This document shows positions 48,453 to 57,911 of a stretch of DNA of 64,000 nt, one piece after another. The stretch spans positions 62,001 to 126,000 of the forward strand of contig NZ_SBII01000005.1 in the NCBI RefSeq assembly GCF_004028155.1. Direction: 5' to 3'. A model generated the notes under the pieces. The model saw nothing but the letters and a program-made list of their open reading frames with translations. It made no database searches and was not told where the DNA came from. The stretch comes from Flavobacterium cerinum (GTDB lineage: Bacteria > Bacteroidota > Bacteroidia > Flavobacteriales > Flavobacteriaceae). Within the stretch, counting starts at the first letter, position 1. Each line of letters opens with the position of its first letter. A program made the translations under genes and the position numbers.

Positions 48453-49667
48453 ATGGAGAATTTAAATTATTTGGCTTTTGCTATGCCTGCATTTTTCCTG
48501 TTCTTATATATGGAATATAAACTGGCACAACATAGGAAAAAAGAGAATGTTTTTAAGTATGATAGTTCGGTTTCAAATATTAGTATTGGAATTGCTGAAC
48601 GATTAATAAATTTGTTTGTAGCGGCGAGTTTTTATCAGGTGTATTATTGGGTGTATAATAATTATGCCTGGTTTTCCATTCCAAATAACTGGATGGTATG
48701 GGTTGCTTTAATACTGGCTACCGATTTTGTTTGGTATTGGTATCATCGTTTAGGCCATGAAGTCAACCTTTTTTGGGCAGCACATATAGTGCATCATCAA
48801 AGTGAAGAATTTAATCTTACTGCATCGGCCAGGATTACAACTATACAAGCGTTGATAAGAACTGTTTTTTGGTGTGTACTGCCATTAATAGGGTTTCATC
48901 CCAAAATGGTTATAACGATGCTCTTAGTGCATGGAGCTTACTCTTTCTTTACTCATACACAAGTTTTAAAACGTATTAAATGGTTGGAACATGTTTTTAT
49001 TACGCCTTCACTCCACGGTGTACACCACGCATCCGATGAAAAGTATCTGGATAAGAATTATGGCGATATGTTTGTATTTTGGGATAAGATGTTTGGTACT
49101 TTTCAGCCCGAAGAAGAAAAACCCAAATACGGACTTACACATCCATTAAAAAGCTATAGTTTTTTATGGCAGCACTTTCACTATTATTTTGAGATCTATG
49201 AATCGTACAAAAGAGCAGATAATTTTAGAGGGAAATGGAGTGCAGTTTTTGGCAGTCCGGCTTACATGGACCAAGACATCAGACCAGAACTGGAAAAGAA
49301 ATTCCTTCAGGACAGACGGCTTCGTCTTAAAGACCTAAAGTTTAAAGGATATCTTGCTTTTCAAATAGGTTTGTCTACTTTAATGCTTACGTGGTTTACT
49401 TATTTCTATGATGTGCAGCATGTTGTAGATAAACTCTTTTTTTTGTGTTTTATCATGATTACACTTATAAATTGCGGAGCACTTTTAGAACAGCGTAAAT
49501 GGATCTATTATTTAGAATACAGCAGACTAATACTTTTCTCAACCTACTTGTTATACAGGCAGGGTTATATAGAATTCTTATTCCTTCCGGTTCTTATAAT
49601 TATTGCAGTAGAGAAACTATTTTCTTTAGGAAAGAGGTATCAGGAGTATATTTTGCAATCAAAATAG
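48453..49667 (+). CDS. sterol desaturase-family membrane hydroxylase
   Basis: 404-aa integral membrane protein of the fatty-acid hydroxylase/sterol desaturase family. The diiron histidine clusters are HRLGHE, HHQSEEFN and HGVHHASD. The N-terminal two-thirds hold the catalytic core, followed by an extra C-terminal membrane part of about 100 residues. It would hydroxylate or desaturate a lipid. A perfect palindrome overlaps its promoter region, so it is probably tightly regulated. Confidence 0.85.
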   Translation: MENLNYLAFAMPAFFLFLYMEYKLAQHRKKENVFKYDSSVSNISIGIAERLINLFVAASFYQVYYWVYNNYAWFSIPNNWMVWVALILATDFVWYWYHRLGHEVNLFWAAHIVHHQSEEFNLTASARITTIQALIRTVFWCVLPLIGFHPKMVITMLLVHGAYSFFTHTQVLKRIKWLEHVFITPSLHGVHHASDEKYLDKNYGDMFVFWDKMFGTFQPEEEKPKYGLTHPLKSYSFLWQHFHYYFEIYESYKRADNFRGKWSAVFGSPAYMDQDIRPELEKKFLQDRRLRLKDLKFKGYLAFQIGLSTLMLTWFTYFYDVQHVVDKLFFLCFIMITLINCGALLEQRKWIYYLEYSRLILFSTYLLYRQGYIEFLFLPVLIIIAVEKLFSLGKRYQEYILQSK

Positions 49668-49668
49668 C

Positions 49669-50499
49669 CTATCCAATTTTAACTGAAGTCATATTTAATG
49701 AACCGCCTACGAGTTTGTCATTAAAGAAACTGATCGTATCATTATTATCCTGTAAGCCTAAGTTATATAATAAAGGATAATAATGATCTGGGGTTGGTAT
49801 GGCTAGTTTTGCGGCTTTATTTAGGTTCTCGTAATCAATAAGCGCTTTATGATTGCCGTCGGCAATTTTCTGTTTAAAAATATCGTTCATTTCTATGGCC
49901 CAGTCAAAACCATAATTTGGTTCGTTAAGCTTTTGCCAGTCAACCATTCTAAGATTATGAACCATATTGCCACTACCAATTATAAGTACGCCTTTTTTAC
50001 GTAGAGAAGCTATTTCTTTGGCAAGTTCGTAGTGGTATTCAGGTGGGCGTCCGTAGTCAATACTTAACTGTAGTACAGGGATATCAGCATTTGGGTACAT
50101 ATGTCTTACCACAGTCCATGTACCGTGATCCAGTCCCCAATCGTGGTCTAAACCAACATTTGTGGAAGTCACTAATTTAGATGTTGCTTCAGCTAATTCA
50201 AAGCTTCCCTTTGCAGGATATTGTACATCGAATAAAGCCTGGGGAAATCCTCCAAAATCATGAATAGTTTTAGGCTTTTCCATAGCAGTAATATGCGTAC
50301 CTCTGGTTAGCCAGTGTGCTGATATTACCAATACAGCTTTGGGACGGGTAATTTCCTGACCCATTTTTGCCCATGTTCGTGAAAACTCATTATCCTCAAT
50401 ACCATTCATAGGTGATCCATGCCCTATAAAGAGCACCGGATGCTTTATATCTTCTTCTCCTAAACTGTCGGTCCAATTTTTAAAATCGTGTAAAGACAT
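49669..50499 (-). CDS. 4,5-DOPA extradiol dioxygenase-like protein (YgiD)
   Basis: 276-aa LigB-superfamily protein with VLFIGHGSPMNG, ISAHWLTRG, GLDHGTWTVVRHMYP and IGSGNMVHNLR, which supply the metal-binding histidines seen in YgiD/DODA enzymes. It is likely a zinc or iron dioxygenase acting on catechols, though the natural substrate in bacteria is unclear. It is 2 bases from the convergent desaturase-like gene. Confidence 0.85.
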   Translation of the reverse strand: MSLHDFKNWTDSLGEEDIKHPVLFIGHGSPMNGIEDNEFSRTWAKMGQEITRPKAVLVISAHWLTRGTHITAMEKPKTIHDFGGFPQALFDVQYPAKGSFELAEATSKLVTSTNVGLDHDWGLDHGTWTVVRHMYPNADIPVLQLSIDYGRPPEYHYELAKEIASLRKKGVLIIGSGNMVHNLRMVDWQKLNEPNYGFDWAIEMNDIFKQKIADGNHKALIDYENLNKAAKLAIPTPDHYYPLLYNLGLQDNNDTISFFNDKLVGGSLNMTSVKIG

Positions 50500-50543
50500 T
50501 TTAATAGTATTGAGCGATTTGAATATTCAGTGAGAAACGAAAA

Positions 50544-51377
50544 CTATTCCTTAACCAAGTAAATTCCGTCTTCTTTTATTTCGATAAGCTTTTGTTTGTA
50601 TAAGGTGCCAATAGCCTTTTTAAAAGTCTTCTTACTCATTTTAAGTACGGTCTTGATATCTTCCGGATGGCTGTCGTCATTAAGGCGTAAAAAACCACGG
50701 CTTGCACGAAGTTCGTCTAATACTTTTTCAGCATTAGGTTCAATATTGTCAAATCCGTCTTTTTGTAGTGAGACATCAATTTTGTTATCAGGGCGAATAT
50801 GTTTAATGTACCCTTTCATTCTGTCGCCTGTACGAAGATCTTCATATACCTGATCTTTGTACATCAACCCTTTGTGCTGTTCGTTAATGATAACGTTGAT
50901 TCCCATTTCGGTAATATGCGAAATAATAAGGTCAACCTCTTCACCTTCTTCAACCGTAAGTTCTTCATTACTTAAGAACTGGTTGATCTTGCTGGTACCT
51001 GCTAATCTGTTCGATTTTTCATCGATATACATATAAACAAGGTAACGTTTGCCTTTTTCCATGGGACGCGCCTGTTCCCTAAACGGAGCAAATAAATCTT
51101 TTTCAAGACCCCAGTCTAAAAAAGCACCAAATTTATTGGTGTAATTTACACGAAGTAAAGCAAACTCATTAAGGTAAATGTATGGTTCTAATGTAGTAGC
51201 TACCGGGCGTTCTTCATGGTCAAGGTAAACGAATACGATAAGCTCCTCACCTACTTCAAATTCACGCGGTACATATTTATTGGGTAATAATATATCTTCT
51301 TTTCCATCGCTTAGATAGAGTCCTACCTGAGTATCTCTAACAATTTTAAGCGTGTTGTATTTTCCTATTTCAATCAT
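50544..51377 (-). CDS. CvfB-like S1 RNA-binding protein
   Basis: 277-aa protein with several S1/OB-fold repeats (NKFGAFLDWGLEKDLFAPF, MGINVIINEQHKGLMYKDQ) and a C-terminal winged helix (LRLNDDSHPEDIKTVLKMSKKTFKKAIG). CvfB-type proteins bind RNA and modulate gene expression. A perfect -7 element lies 20 bases upstream. It appears monocistronic. Confidence 0.83.
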   Translation of the reverse strand: MIEIGKYNTLKIVRDTQVGLYLSDGKEDILLPNKYVPREFEVGEELIVFVYLDHEERPVATTLEPYIYLNEFALLRVNYTNKFGAFLDWGLEKDLFAPFREQARPMEKGKRYLVYMYIDEKSNRLAGTSKINQFLSNEELTVEEGEEVDLIISHITEMGINVIINEQHKGLMYKDQVYEDLRTGDRMKGYIKHIRPDNKIDVSLQKDGFDNIEPNAEKVLDELRASRGFLRLNDDSHPEDIKTVLKMSKKTFKKAIGTLYKQKLIEIKEDGIYLVKE

Positions 51378-51396
51378 TTCTGTTAATTTCAGGTTA

Positions 51397-51404
51397 CAAA
51401 GGTA
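51397..51404 (-). promoter_or_regulatory. -7 promoter element of the CvfB-like gene
   Basis: On the minus strand TACCTTTG matches TANNTTTG perfectly, 20 bases before the start codon. The -33 position has only TTT. Confidence 0.4.
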
Positions 51405-51487
51405 CGAAGATTATAATAAGGAAAATATGGCTAATGGATAGCATTACCTGAAAATGATCTATATTTATCTTAATATAAATCTTGAAA

Positions 51488-52069
51488 ATGTTATTTAAGG
51501 AAAAACACTTACAGGGAATCAGATCGGGAGAAATTTCATTGGCGTTTCGCAAATGGAAAAAATCTGCGGTTAACCCCGGGAGTCTTATTAAAACCAGCAT
51601 TGGTCTTGTTGAGATAAAAGCAGTTTCGGGAGTTACTATCTCTAATATAACTCTTGATGATGCAATTAGTGCCGGATTTAGTTCTTTAGACGAATTGCTT
51701 CAGCTTTTAAATAAAATAGCAGATGGAATTATTTATAAGATCAGTATTTCTTATTTTGATGAGGATCCCAGTATTGCTTTACGAGAGAATATAACTCCTG
51801 AGGAAATAACATTACAGGAAATTACAACTAAACTGGAACGTCTTGACCGCTACAGTAAACAGGGAGACTGGACATTGGAAATTTTAAAACTCATACATCA
51901 ATACCCTACACTAAGAGCAGCCGATCTTGCCCAAAGAACAAAATGGGAAAAAGAATGGCTCAAGCTCAATATCAGAAAATTAAAAAATATAGGGCTAACG
52001 ATTAGCCATGAAGTTGGTTACTCGATTTCGCCTTTAGGAGAAAAATACCTGGAATGGTTATCCAGATAG
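51488..52069 (+). CDS. ASCH-like plus winged-helix protein (193 aa)
   Basis: The N-terminal 100 residues (LFKEKHLQGIRSGEISLAFRKW, IGLVEIKAVSGV) resemble an ASCH/PUA-like RNA-binding domain. The C-terminal part looks like a winged helix (LEILKLIHQYPTLRAADLAQR, ISPLGEKYLEWL). ATG 51488 is chosen over a TTG 6 bases earlier. It is convergent with menD, one base apart. Function unknown; nucleic acid binding is likely. Confidence 0.7.
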   Translation: MLFKEKHLQGIRSGEISLAFRKWKKSAVNPGSLIKTSIGLVEIKAVSGVTISNITLDDAISAGFSSLDELLQLLNKIADGIIYKISISYFDEDPSIALRENITPEEITLQEITTKLERLDRYSKQGDWTLEILKLIHQYPTLRAADLAQRTKWEKEWLKLNIRKLKNIGLTISHEVGYSISPLGEKYLEWLSR

Positions 52070-52070
52070 A

Positions 52071-53729
52071 TTAAACCAACTCTTTAAAATATTGAAGGAG
52101 AATCTTATCATTTTCCAGCATAGGCGTAAATACTTCCAGGATTTTTGGCTGAGATGAGTCACTCATGAATGTTTTAAGCTCAGATTTTAACGTTGCTTCA
52201 TCAGATGCCTGCTGGTATTCGAAACCAAACATTTTAGCCAAATGTTCCGCTGTTAATTTGTGTGCTGTTTCAAAATAAATATTAAATACAGGAGTTTCAT
52301 TATGTCCCGGTAATATCCTGAAAATTCCACCACCGCCATTATTGATCAATATTATTTTAAAATTTTTAGGAATATAATTATTCCATAAAGCATTACTGTC
52401 ATACAGGAAGCTGATGTCTCCTGTTATTAATACCATTTCTTTCCGGCTTGCCAGTGCTGCACCAATAGCTGTAGATGTTGAGCCATCTATACCGCTTGTT
52501 CCTCTATTGCAAAAAACTTCTACAGTAGGTTTAATTGCAAACAGCTGGGCATAACGAATAGCCGAACTGTTGCTTATCTGTAATTGGGAATTATCCAGTA
52601 ATGCCGGCAGTATGTGTTCGAATGCTTTAAAATCAGAGAAAGGAATGGATGCCAGATATTGATCGTGCTTTATCTGCCTGAATGCTTTTAATTCCTGTGC
52701 CTGTTTGTTGTAATTACTTTCTACGGGTTGAGTTTTTGGTAAAAAGTCATTAAGGAATTTGTTAGGGCCTGTTTCAAAATGTTTGGTAAGATGTCCAAAA
52801 GTGTCATAAGCTCTTAACGGATCGATATGCCAATGTTCGGCAGGGCTGTACTTTCTAAGGAAAGCCTTAATACGCTTAGAAACAACCATTCCGCCAAATG
52901 TAAGCAGTATTTCAGGTCGGTATGCCTCGAAATCATCATTAGTGAATGGAGTAATTATGGTGTCTATACTATTTAAAAAACGATCATGATGCAGGTTGGA
53001 AGTTGTTTCGGTCATAACGATAACCGAAGGATCATTTGCCAATTGCTCTATAATAGCTGCATCAATGGTATTAGGATTGTTTACCCCTACTAATACCAGT
53101 TTCTTTTTAGCTACATTCCATTTGTTTATATATGGAGTAAGATCTTCCGGAACATGGATATCTTCTATCACAGTTTTAAATACCGGAGCAAGAATTGAAA
53201 GTTGTGTTACTGTTTCATATAATGGCTCTTCAAAAGGTGCATTAATATGTACAGGTCCTTTTAGTAATACAGCTGTATTTATAGCTTCATTGATAAGGTC
53301 ATCATTTTCCTGTGATACATCTTCAAGAAGATTAGCATTAAACAAGATATGATTTGCATATACATTTTCCTGACGAATGGTTTGCCCATCACCAATATCG
53401 ATCTTATCATGCGGCCTGTCTGCAGAAATTACGATCAAAGGAATCTGACTGTAAAATGCCTCTGCAACAGCAGGATAATAATTTAATAACGCCGAACCCG
53501 AAGTACAAACAACTGCCACAGGCTGCTGTAATTGTTGTGCCATACCTGTTGCAAAGAAAGCAGCACAACGCTCATCGGCAATGCTGTAACAGGTAAAGTT
53601 TGGGTTATTGGCAAAGCCAATTGTTAGAGGTGCATTGCGTGACCCCGGCGATATTACAATATTAGTAACTCCTTTAGCCAAACATATCTCTAAGATACTT
53701 TGGGCCAAAGGTATTTTGGGATAAATCAT
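52071..53729 (-). CDS. menD: SEPHCHC synthase (MenD)
   Basis: 552-aa thiamine-diphosphate enzyme of menaquinone synthesis. Features are SPGSRNAPLTIGF near the N-terminus, GPVHINAPFEEPLY (cofactor glutamate region), RGTSGIDGSTSTAIG, and GDISFLYDSNALWN with INNGGGGIF for the diphosphate and metal site. It adds succinic semialdehyde-ThDP to isochorismate. The length is typical. menF is not in the window. Confidence 0.92.
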   Translation of the reverse strand: MIYPKIPLAQSILEICLAKGVTNIVISPGSRNAPLTIGFANNPNFTCYSIADERCAAFFATGMAQQLQQPVAVVCTSGSALLNYYPAVAEAFYSQIPLIVISADRPHDKIDIGDGQTIRQENVYANHILFNANLLEDVSQENDDLINEAINTAVLLKGPVHINAPFEEPLYETVTQLSILAPVFKTVIEDIHVPEDLTPYINKWNVAKKKLVLVGVNNPNTIDAAIIEQLANDPSVIVMTETTSNLHHDRFLNSIDTIITPFTNDDFEAYRPEILLTFGGMVVSKRIKAFLRKYSPAEHWHIDPLRAYDTFGHLTKHFETGPNKFLNDFLPKTQPVESNYNKQAQELKAFRQIKHDQYLASIPFSDFKAFEHILPALLDNSQLQISNSSAIRYAQLFAIKPTVEVFCNRGTSGIDGSTSTAIGAALASRKEMVLITGDISFLYDSNALWNNYIPKNFKIILINNGGGGIFRILPGHNETPVFNIYFETAHKLTAEHLAKMFGFEYQQASDEATLKSELKTFMSDSSQPKILEVFTPMLENDKILLQYFKELV

Positions 53730-53745
53730 TCTAGGGAGTTTAATA

Positions 53746-53788
53746 ATTTTCAGTTCAGTATTTATAATATAAACACTGAACTGAAAAT
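53746..53788 (-). terminator. terminator of the glutathione peroxidase gene
   Basis: ATTTTCAGTTCAGT and ACTGAACTGAAAAT form a perfect 14-bp stem with a 15-base AT-rich loop, 11 bases after the peroxidase stop. It isolates menD downstream. Confidence 0.8.
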
Positions 53789-53798
53789 GAGGAATAAA

Positions 53799-54386
53799 TT
53801 AGGCTTTAACCCAGTTTACAATTTCTGGATCTGTAGGCAGTGTTTTTGGACCAACAACTTTTTCCAATTGACCATCTTTATTGATAAGGTATTTCTGGAA
53901 ATTCCACTCTACCTCACTATCCTGTAAGCCATTATTTGCCTTACGGGTAAGGAACTGGTATATTGGTGCCATATCATCTCCCTTAACAGATATTTTATCC
54001 ATCATGGGAAATGTAACTCCATAGTTTTGCTCGCAAAATTCTGCAATTTCTTTATTAGTACCCGGTTCCTGAGATGCAAAGTTATTTGCAGGGAAACCTA
54101 CAATTACTAAGCCTTTGTCTTTATACTCTTTATATAAAGCTTCAAGATCTTTGTATTGAGGTGTTAATCCGCATTTAGAAGCGGTATTAACTATAATTAC
54201 TTTTTTACCTTTTAGGGAAGCAAAATCGAATTCTTCGCCATAAAGGTCTTTTACTTTAAACTGATATAAGCTTGTTGCTGGCATAGATGCTGTTTTTTCG
54301 GCTTCTGCCGGTTGTTTTGACTGTGGCTTGTTCTGGCAGCTGAATAACATTGTTAGTGCGCAGGCAAGCAGTATTGCGTTTTTCAT
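53799..54386 (-). CDS. glutathione peroxidase-family lipoprotein
   Basis: 195-aa thioredoxin-fold peroxidase with a lipoprotein signal (LFSC about 14-17). The catalytic tetrad is visible: NTASKCGLTP (C72), NNFASQEPGT (Q106) and EWNFQKYL (W161, N162). The active site is cysteine, not selenocysteine. Exported GPx lipoproteins are common in Bacteroidota and reduce peroxides in the periplasm. It lies 31 bases downstream of the cytochrome-biogenesis gene. Confidence 0.88.
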   Translation of the reverse strand: MKNAILLACALTMLFSCQNKPQSKQPAEAEKTASMPATSLYQFKVKDLYGEEFDFASLKGKKVIIVNTASKCGLTPQYKDLEALYKEYKDKGLVIVGFPANNFASQEPGTNKEIAEFCEQNYGVTFPMMDKISVKGDDMAPIYQFLTRKANNGLQDSEVEWNFQKYLINKDGQLEKVVGPKTLPTDPEIVNWVKA

Positions 54387-54417
54387 AGGATGTTCTTTAC
54401 TATAAAATTACGAAAAA

Positions 54418-57400
54418 TTATTTCTTAAAATATTTTCTATACTGGATATTAGACAAAACACCCAATGCGATAACAATTAGAGCCATCCATAAGAAATACA
54501 TTGGAGTTCTTACTTCACCACTAGCATACGAGTGTAAACCTGTAAGGTAGAAGTTAACACCAAAATAGGTCATAAGAATTGCAGCAAATGCGATTACACT
54601 AAAGAAGTTGTATATCCATAAACCTCTTAGGGCAGGTACAAAACGCATATGTATAACAAAGGCATAAACCATAATACTTACTAATGCCCATGTTTCTTTA
54701 GGATCCCATCCCCAGTAACGACCCCAGCTCTCATTGGCCCATTGACCCCCAAGGAAGTTACCAATGGTAAGCATTACAAGTCCTACGGTAAGTGCCAGTT
54801 CATTTATGTATGTAAGTTCTTTAATATTAAGTTCCATTTTCAATTTATTCTTGCTGTTGGTAAACAACATAAGGATCATGGTCACCATACCTAATACCAT
54901 TGCTAGCGTAAACGGACCGTAGCTGCCTACAATTACTGCTACGTGTATCATCAACCAGTATGAATCTAACACAGGAACAAGGTTTCCTATTTCAGGATCT
55001 GTCCAGTTCCAATGCGCCACCATCAATACCATTGAAGCTACAAAGGCTGTAGACGCAACTGTAAGTTCTGATTTGCGACCAAAGGCAAGACCAAAGAACA
55101 TAGTAGCCCATGCAACATAAATAACCGATTCGTAAGCGTTACTCCATGGTGCGTGTCCTGAAATGTACCAACGCGCTATAAGACCAAGCGTATGCATTGC
55201 AAATAAAATTCCAATAATAACATGGAAAGCTTTTACCGTGATTCTGATACCTTTTCTTGAATTGAATATTTTAACAATAGTAAACAGGAACATAAGTACT
55301 CCTGCATACATATACCAGGAGAATAGTTTTTTGAAGATATCATATTCGTTGTATAAAATCTCTGCTTCTATTTTGTCTTTGTGCGGCATTATAGCAGCAC
55401 CATATTTTTCCTGATATTTTGTAAGTCCTTCAAGCAGGCTGTCAGCCAGTTTGTAGTCTCCCGTTTCTATTCCTTTCCCTAAAGCCTGAATATAAAATGG
55501 CAATACATTTTTAACTTTTTCAAGTTCTGCATTTTTAACCTCATTTATTTCCAGATAAGACACCCATTTGTTATTAGGGTCATTAGGTACCGGATATACT
55601 TTTAATATCTGTCCTGTTAGTGCCGAATATAAAAGGTTAACTTTCTTATCAATATCAATATAGTCTTTTTGAAACTGAGTAGCTTCTTTTTCACGGTATG
55701 CCTTTTCAAGTATACGAGTAAGTTTGTAATTACCCTGTGCATCAAAGAAATCAGATAGTGCTGCAAATTTTGCACTTTTGTCAAGACCTGCAACAATTCT
55801 TAAACTGTCATTACCTCTTTTAAGATGAATAATAGGTACACCATACCATAGCTGATCCATCATTGTCATAGACAGGAATACCTGATCAGCATCAAGTCCT
55901 TTATAGGTATCACTTTTACTTACCTTACGTAGCAATTCTGACGAAAATGTATTGGCAGGTTTCATCCTTCCGCCAGCATCCTGAATGATAAGACGTCCAA
56001 ATCTATCTGCCTGTTCTTTACTAACCTTAAATTTCATGATAAGCGAATCCATTTGCTTTTCAGTAGGTTTTTCATGCATATGAGATTGTGCAAAACCACC
56101 AATAGTGAAGAACAATAAGAATATGGTAATTAATTTTGCTTTCTTTTCTCTTACTTTATCAAGCTTACGTTTTAGATCACCAAAACGTGTATTTTTATCA
56201 AACAATATTGCAAGCAGGCCAATATACAGGAAGAAATAACCAATATACGTTATCCATGTACCCCAGAAATCATGGTTTACAGATAATGCAGTTCCTTTTT
56301 CATCGGCGTCAAAAGATGCCTGGAAAAAACGGTAGCCTCTATAATCAAGTACGTTGTTCATGTATATTCTGGTGTCAAATGTGTTATTTCTTTCTTTGTC
56401 GATTACTGTAGCCTGACTTTCGAATGAAGCATAACTTGATTCGGTACCCGGATGTTTTCGAGCAATAAAGTCATTTACTTTTATAGAGAACGGTAAAGTG
56501 TAGGTTCTACTGCCGTAGATAAGGGTGTACTCAAGCTTACCCATTTTAAAAGAATGCGGCACTCCTATTTTAGCTTTTCCTCCTAAAAGGGTTACGTCTT
56601 TTTCTTCTCCTTCAGATTTTACAGTAACCGTTAAAGCTGCATCTTCTTTAGTTTTAAAGTCATTGTTAGATACATAATCGATCCTTCCTTTAATAGCGGC
56701 ATCAGGGAATACAAAACGTGAATCGGCTACATTATAAAGTGAACGGAACATTAATGGCTGCTCGGTATTTTTTGCAACACTACCTTTCATCTGGTCAGCC
56801 ATTCTCATAAAGTCACCCTCAAATGGTGTTTTTATAGTGTAAACACCGTCTTTAAGATTAATGTTAATAGCGCCATCTGTAGGTTTATTGAAAGCGTAAA
56901 GGATATTGTGGATACTCTGAACTTCTCCCTCTTTAAGGAAATGTTCGTGTCTTGTGCCTTCGCCAGACTCTACCAATTTAAGGTAATAGATTCCTTTAGG
57001 ATCTTCTACAATGGTTTCTTTAGCTCCTATTTTAAAATCTTTGTATTTGATTTCGAATGGAATACCGCTAAATTCTTCAGACATTGTAAAGTTATTACTC
57101 CCTAAAAATGATAATGCAGACGGTAGCTTTGCAGCAGAGAACATTAAGTGTTCTTCGAAAGTTCTTCTTCGCATTTCTCCTTCGTGCTCACCGTCAACAA
57201 AAACGGTAAGATATGTTTTATCGGAATGGAAAGTATTTTCGGTAGCCCCTTCCCGGATTGGCATCATGCCCTCGAAGCTGATGTAACGGGTAACAAAAGC
57301 ACCGGCAATAATTAGTATAAATGAAAGGTGTAATAGTAGTGTAGCCCACTTTTCTTTTTTGTGAAGTTGGTAACGTTTGATGTTTCCGAAGAAATTTACA

Positions 57401-57573
57401 ACAAATAACAACATAATAGCCTCAAACCATTTAGCATTGTAAATGTACAGGCGTGCGGTTTCTGTATTATAAGCATCTTCTATAAATGTGCCGACACCTA
57501 ATGCAATGGCAAAAACAATAAAAAGTGTAGCCATTAAACGCGTGGAAGAAAAGAACGATATAATTTTATCCAT
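54418..57573 (-). CDS. ResB/CcsA fusion for cytochrome c maturation
   Basis: About 1051-aa membrane protein. The N-terminal half is ResB-like (membrane helices LMATLFIVFAIALGVGTFIED, a large periplasmic domain). The C-terminal half is CcsA-like with the WWD motif WGRYWGWDPKETW near residue 950 and flanking histidines (HAPWSNAYES, MIHVAVIVG). It transports and attaches heme to apocytochromes c. ATG 57573 is preferred over a start 42 bases upstream. A perfect -7 motif (TACTTTTG, minus strand, 57603-57610) lies 29 bases upstream of it. Confidence 0.9.
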   Translation of the reverse strand: MDKIISFFSSTRLMATLFIVFAIALGVGTFIEDAYNTETARLYIYNAKWFEAIMLLFVVNFFGNIKRYQLHKKEKWATLLLHLSFILIIAGAFVTRYISFEGMMPIREGATENTFHSDKTYLTVFVDGEHEGEMRRRTFEEHLMFSAAKLPSALSFLGSNNFTMSEEFSGIPFEIKYKDFKIGAKETIVEDPKGIYYLKLVESGEGTRHEHFLKEGEVQSIHNILYAFNKPTDGAININLKDGVYTIKTPFEGDFMRMADQMKGSVAKNTEQPLMFRSLYNVADSRFVFPDAAIKGRIDYVSNNDFKTKEDAALTVTVKSEGEEKDVTLLGGKAKIGVPHSFKMGKLEYTLIYGSRTYTLPFSIKVNDFIARKHPGTESSYASFESQATVIDKERNNTFDTRIYMNNVLDYRGYRFFQASFDADEKGTALSVNHDFWGTWITYIGYFFLYIGLLAILFDKNTRFGDLKRKLDKVREKKAKLITIFLLFFTIGGFAQSHMHEKPTEKQMDSLIMKFKVSKEQADRFGRLIIQDAGGRMKPANTFSSELLRKVSKSDTYKGLDADQVFLSMTMMDQLWYGVPIIHLKRGNDSLRIVAGLDKSAKFAALSDFFDAQGNYKLTRILEKAYREKEATQFQKDYIDIDKKVNLLYSALTGQILKVYPVPNDPNNKWVSYLEINEVKNAELEKVKNVLPFYIQALGKGIETGDYKLADSLLEGLTKYQEKYGAAIMPHKDKIEAEILYNEYDIFKKLFSWYMYAGVLMFLFTIVKIFNSRKGIRITVKAFHVIIGILFAMHTLGLIARWYISGHAPWSNAYESVIYVAWATMFFGLAFGRKSELTVASTAFVASMVLMVAHWNWTDPEIGNLVPVLDSYWLMIHVAVIVGSYGPFTLAMVLGMVTMILMLFTNSKNKLKMELNIKELTYINELALTVGLVMLTIGNFLGGQWANESWGRYWGWDPKETWALVSIMVYAFVIHMRFVPALRGLWIYNFFSVIAFAAILMTYFGVNFYLTGLHSYASGEVRTPMYFLWMALIVIALGVLSNIQYRKYFKK

Positions 57574-57911
57574 GAGTACGGAAAGTTTTTTATAAATTGT
57601 TGCAAAAGTACTCAAAACTTCATTTTTAAAGGCTATTTAATTCTTAAAAATTATCAGGAAACAATAATAGTTGCACACTATTGTTTTAATAAATATTTAT
57701 ATTTGTTTTTGGTAAGATGTATAATGAATAACTCCAAAGCTTTACGGTCTGGTTTGCTCACTCGTGTCCTTTGTGTTTTATGATTTTACAGCATCTATCC
57801 TTAGCAACTATCGTATTATATTATATTCTTGTCTTTTATAGGTTTTAAAAGCTTATAATTGCCCTGAAAAGCTAACAAACAGAAACAATATTAAATTAAC
57901 CAATTAAATTA
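57574..57911. other. divergent intergenic region, ccsBA-like and M1 peptidase
   Basis: About 338 bp of AT-rich noncoding DNA. The only identifiable element is the perfect -7 hexamer of the ccsBA-like gene. A partial inverted repeat (AACAATAATAG...CTATTGTT) occurs near 57661-57683. No gene is seen. Confidence 0.55.
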
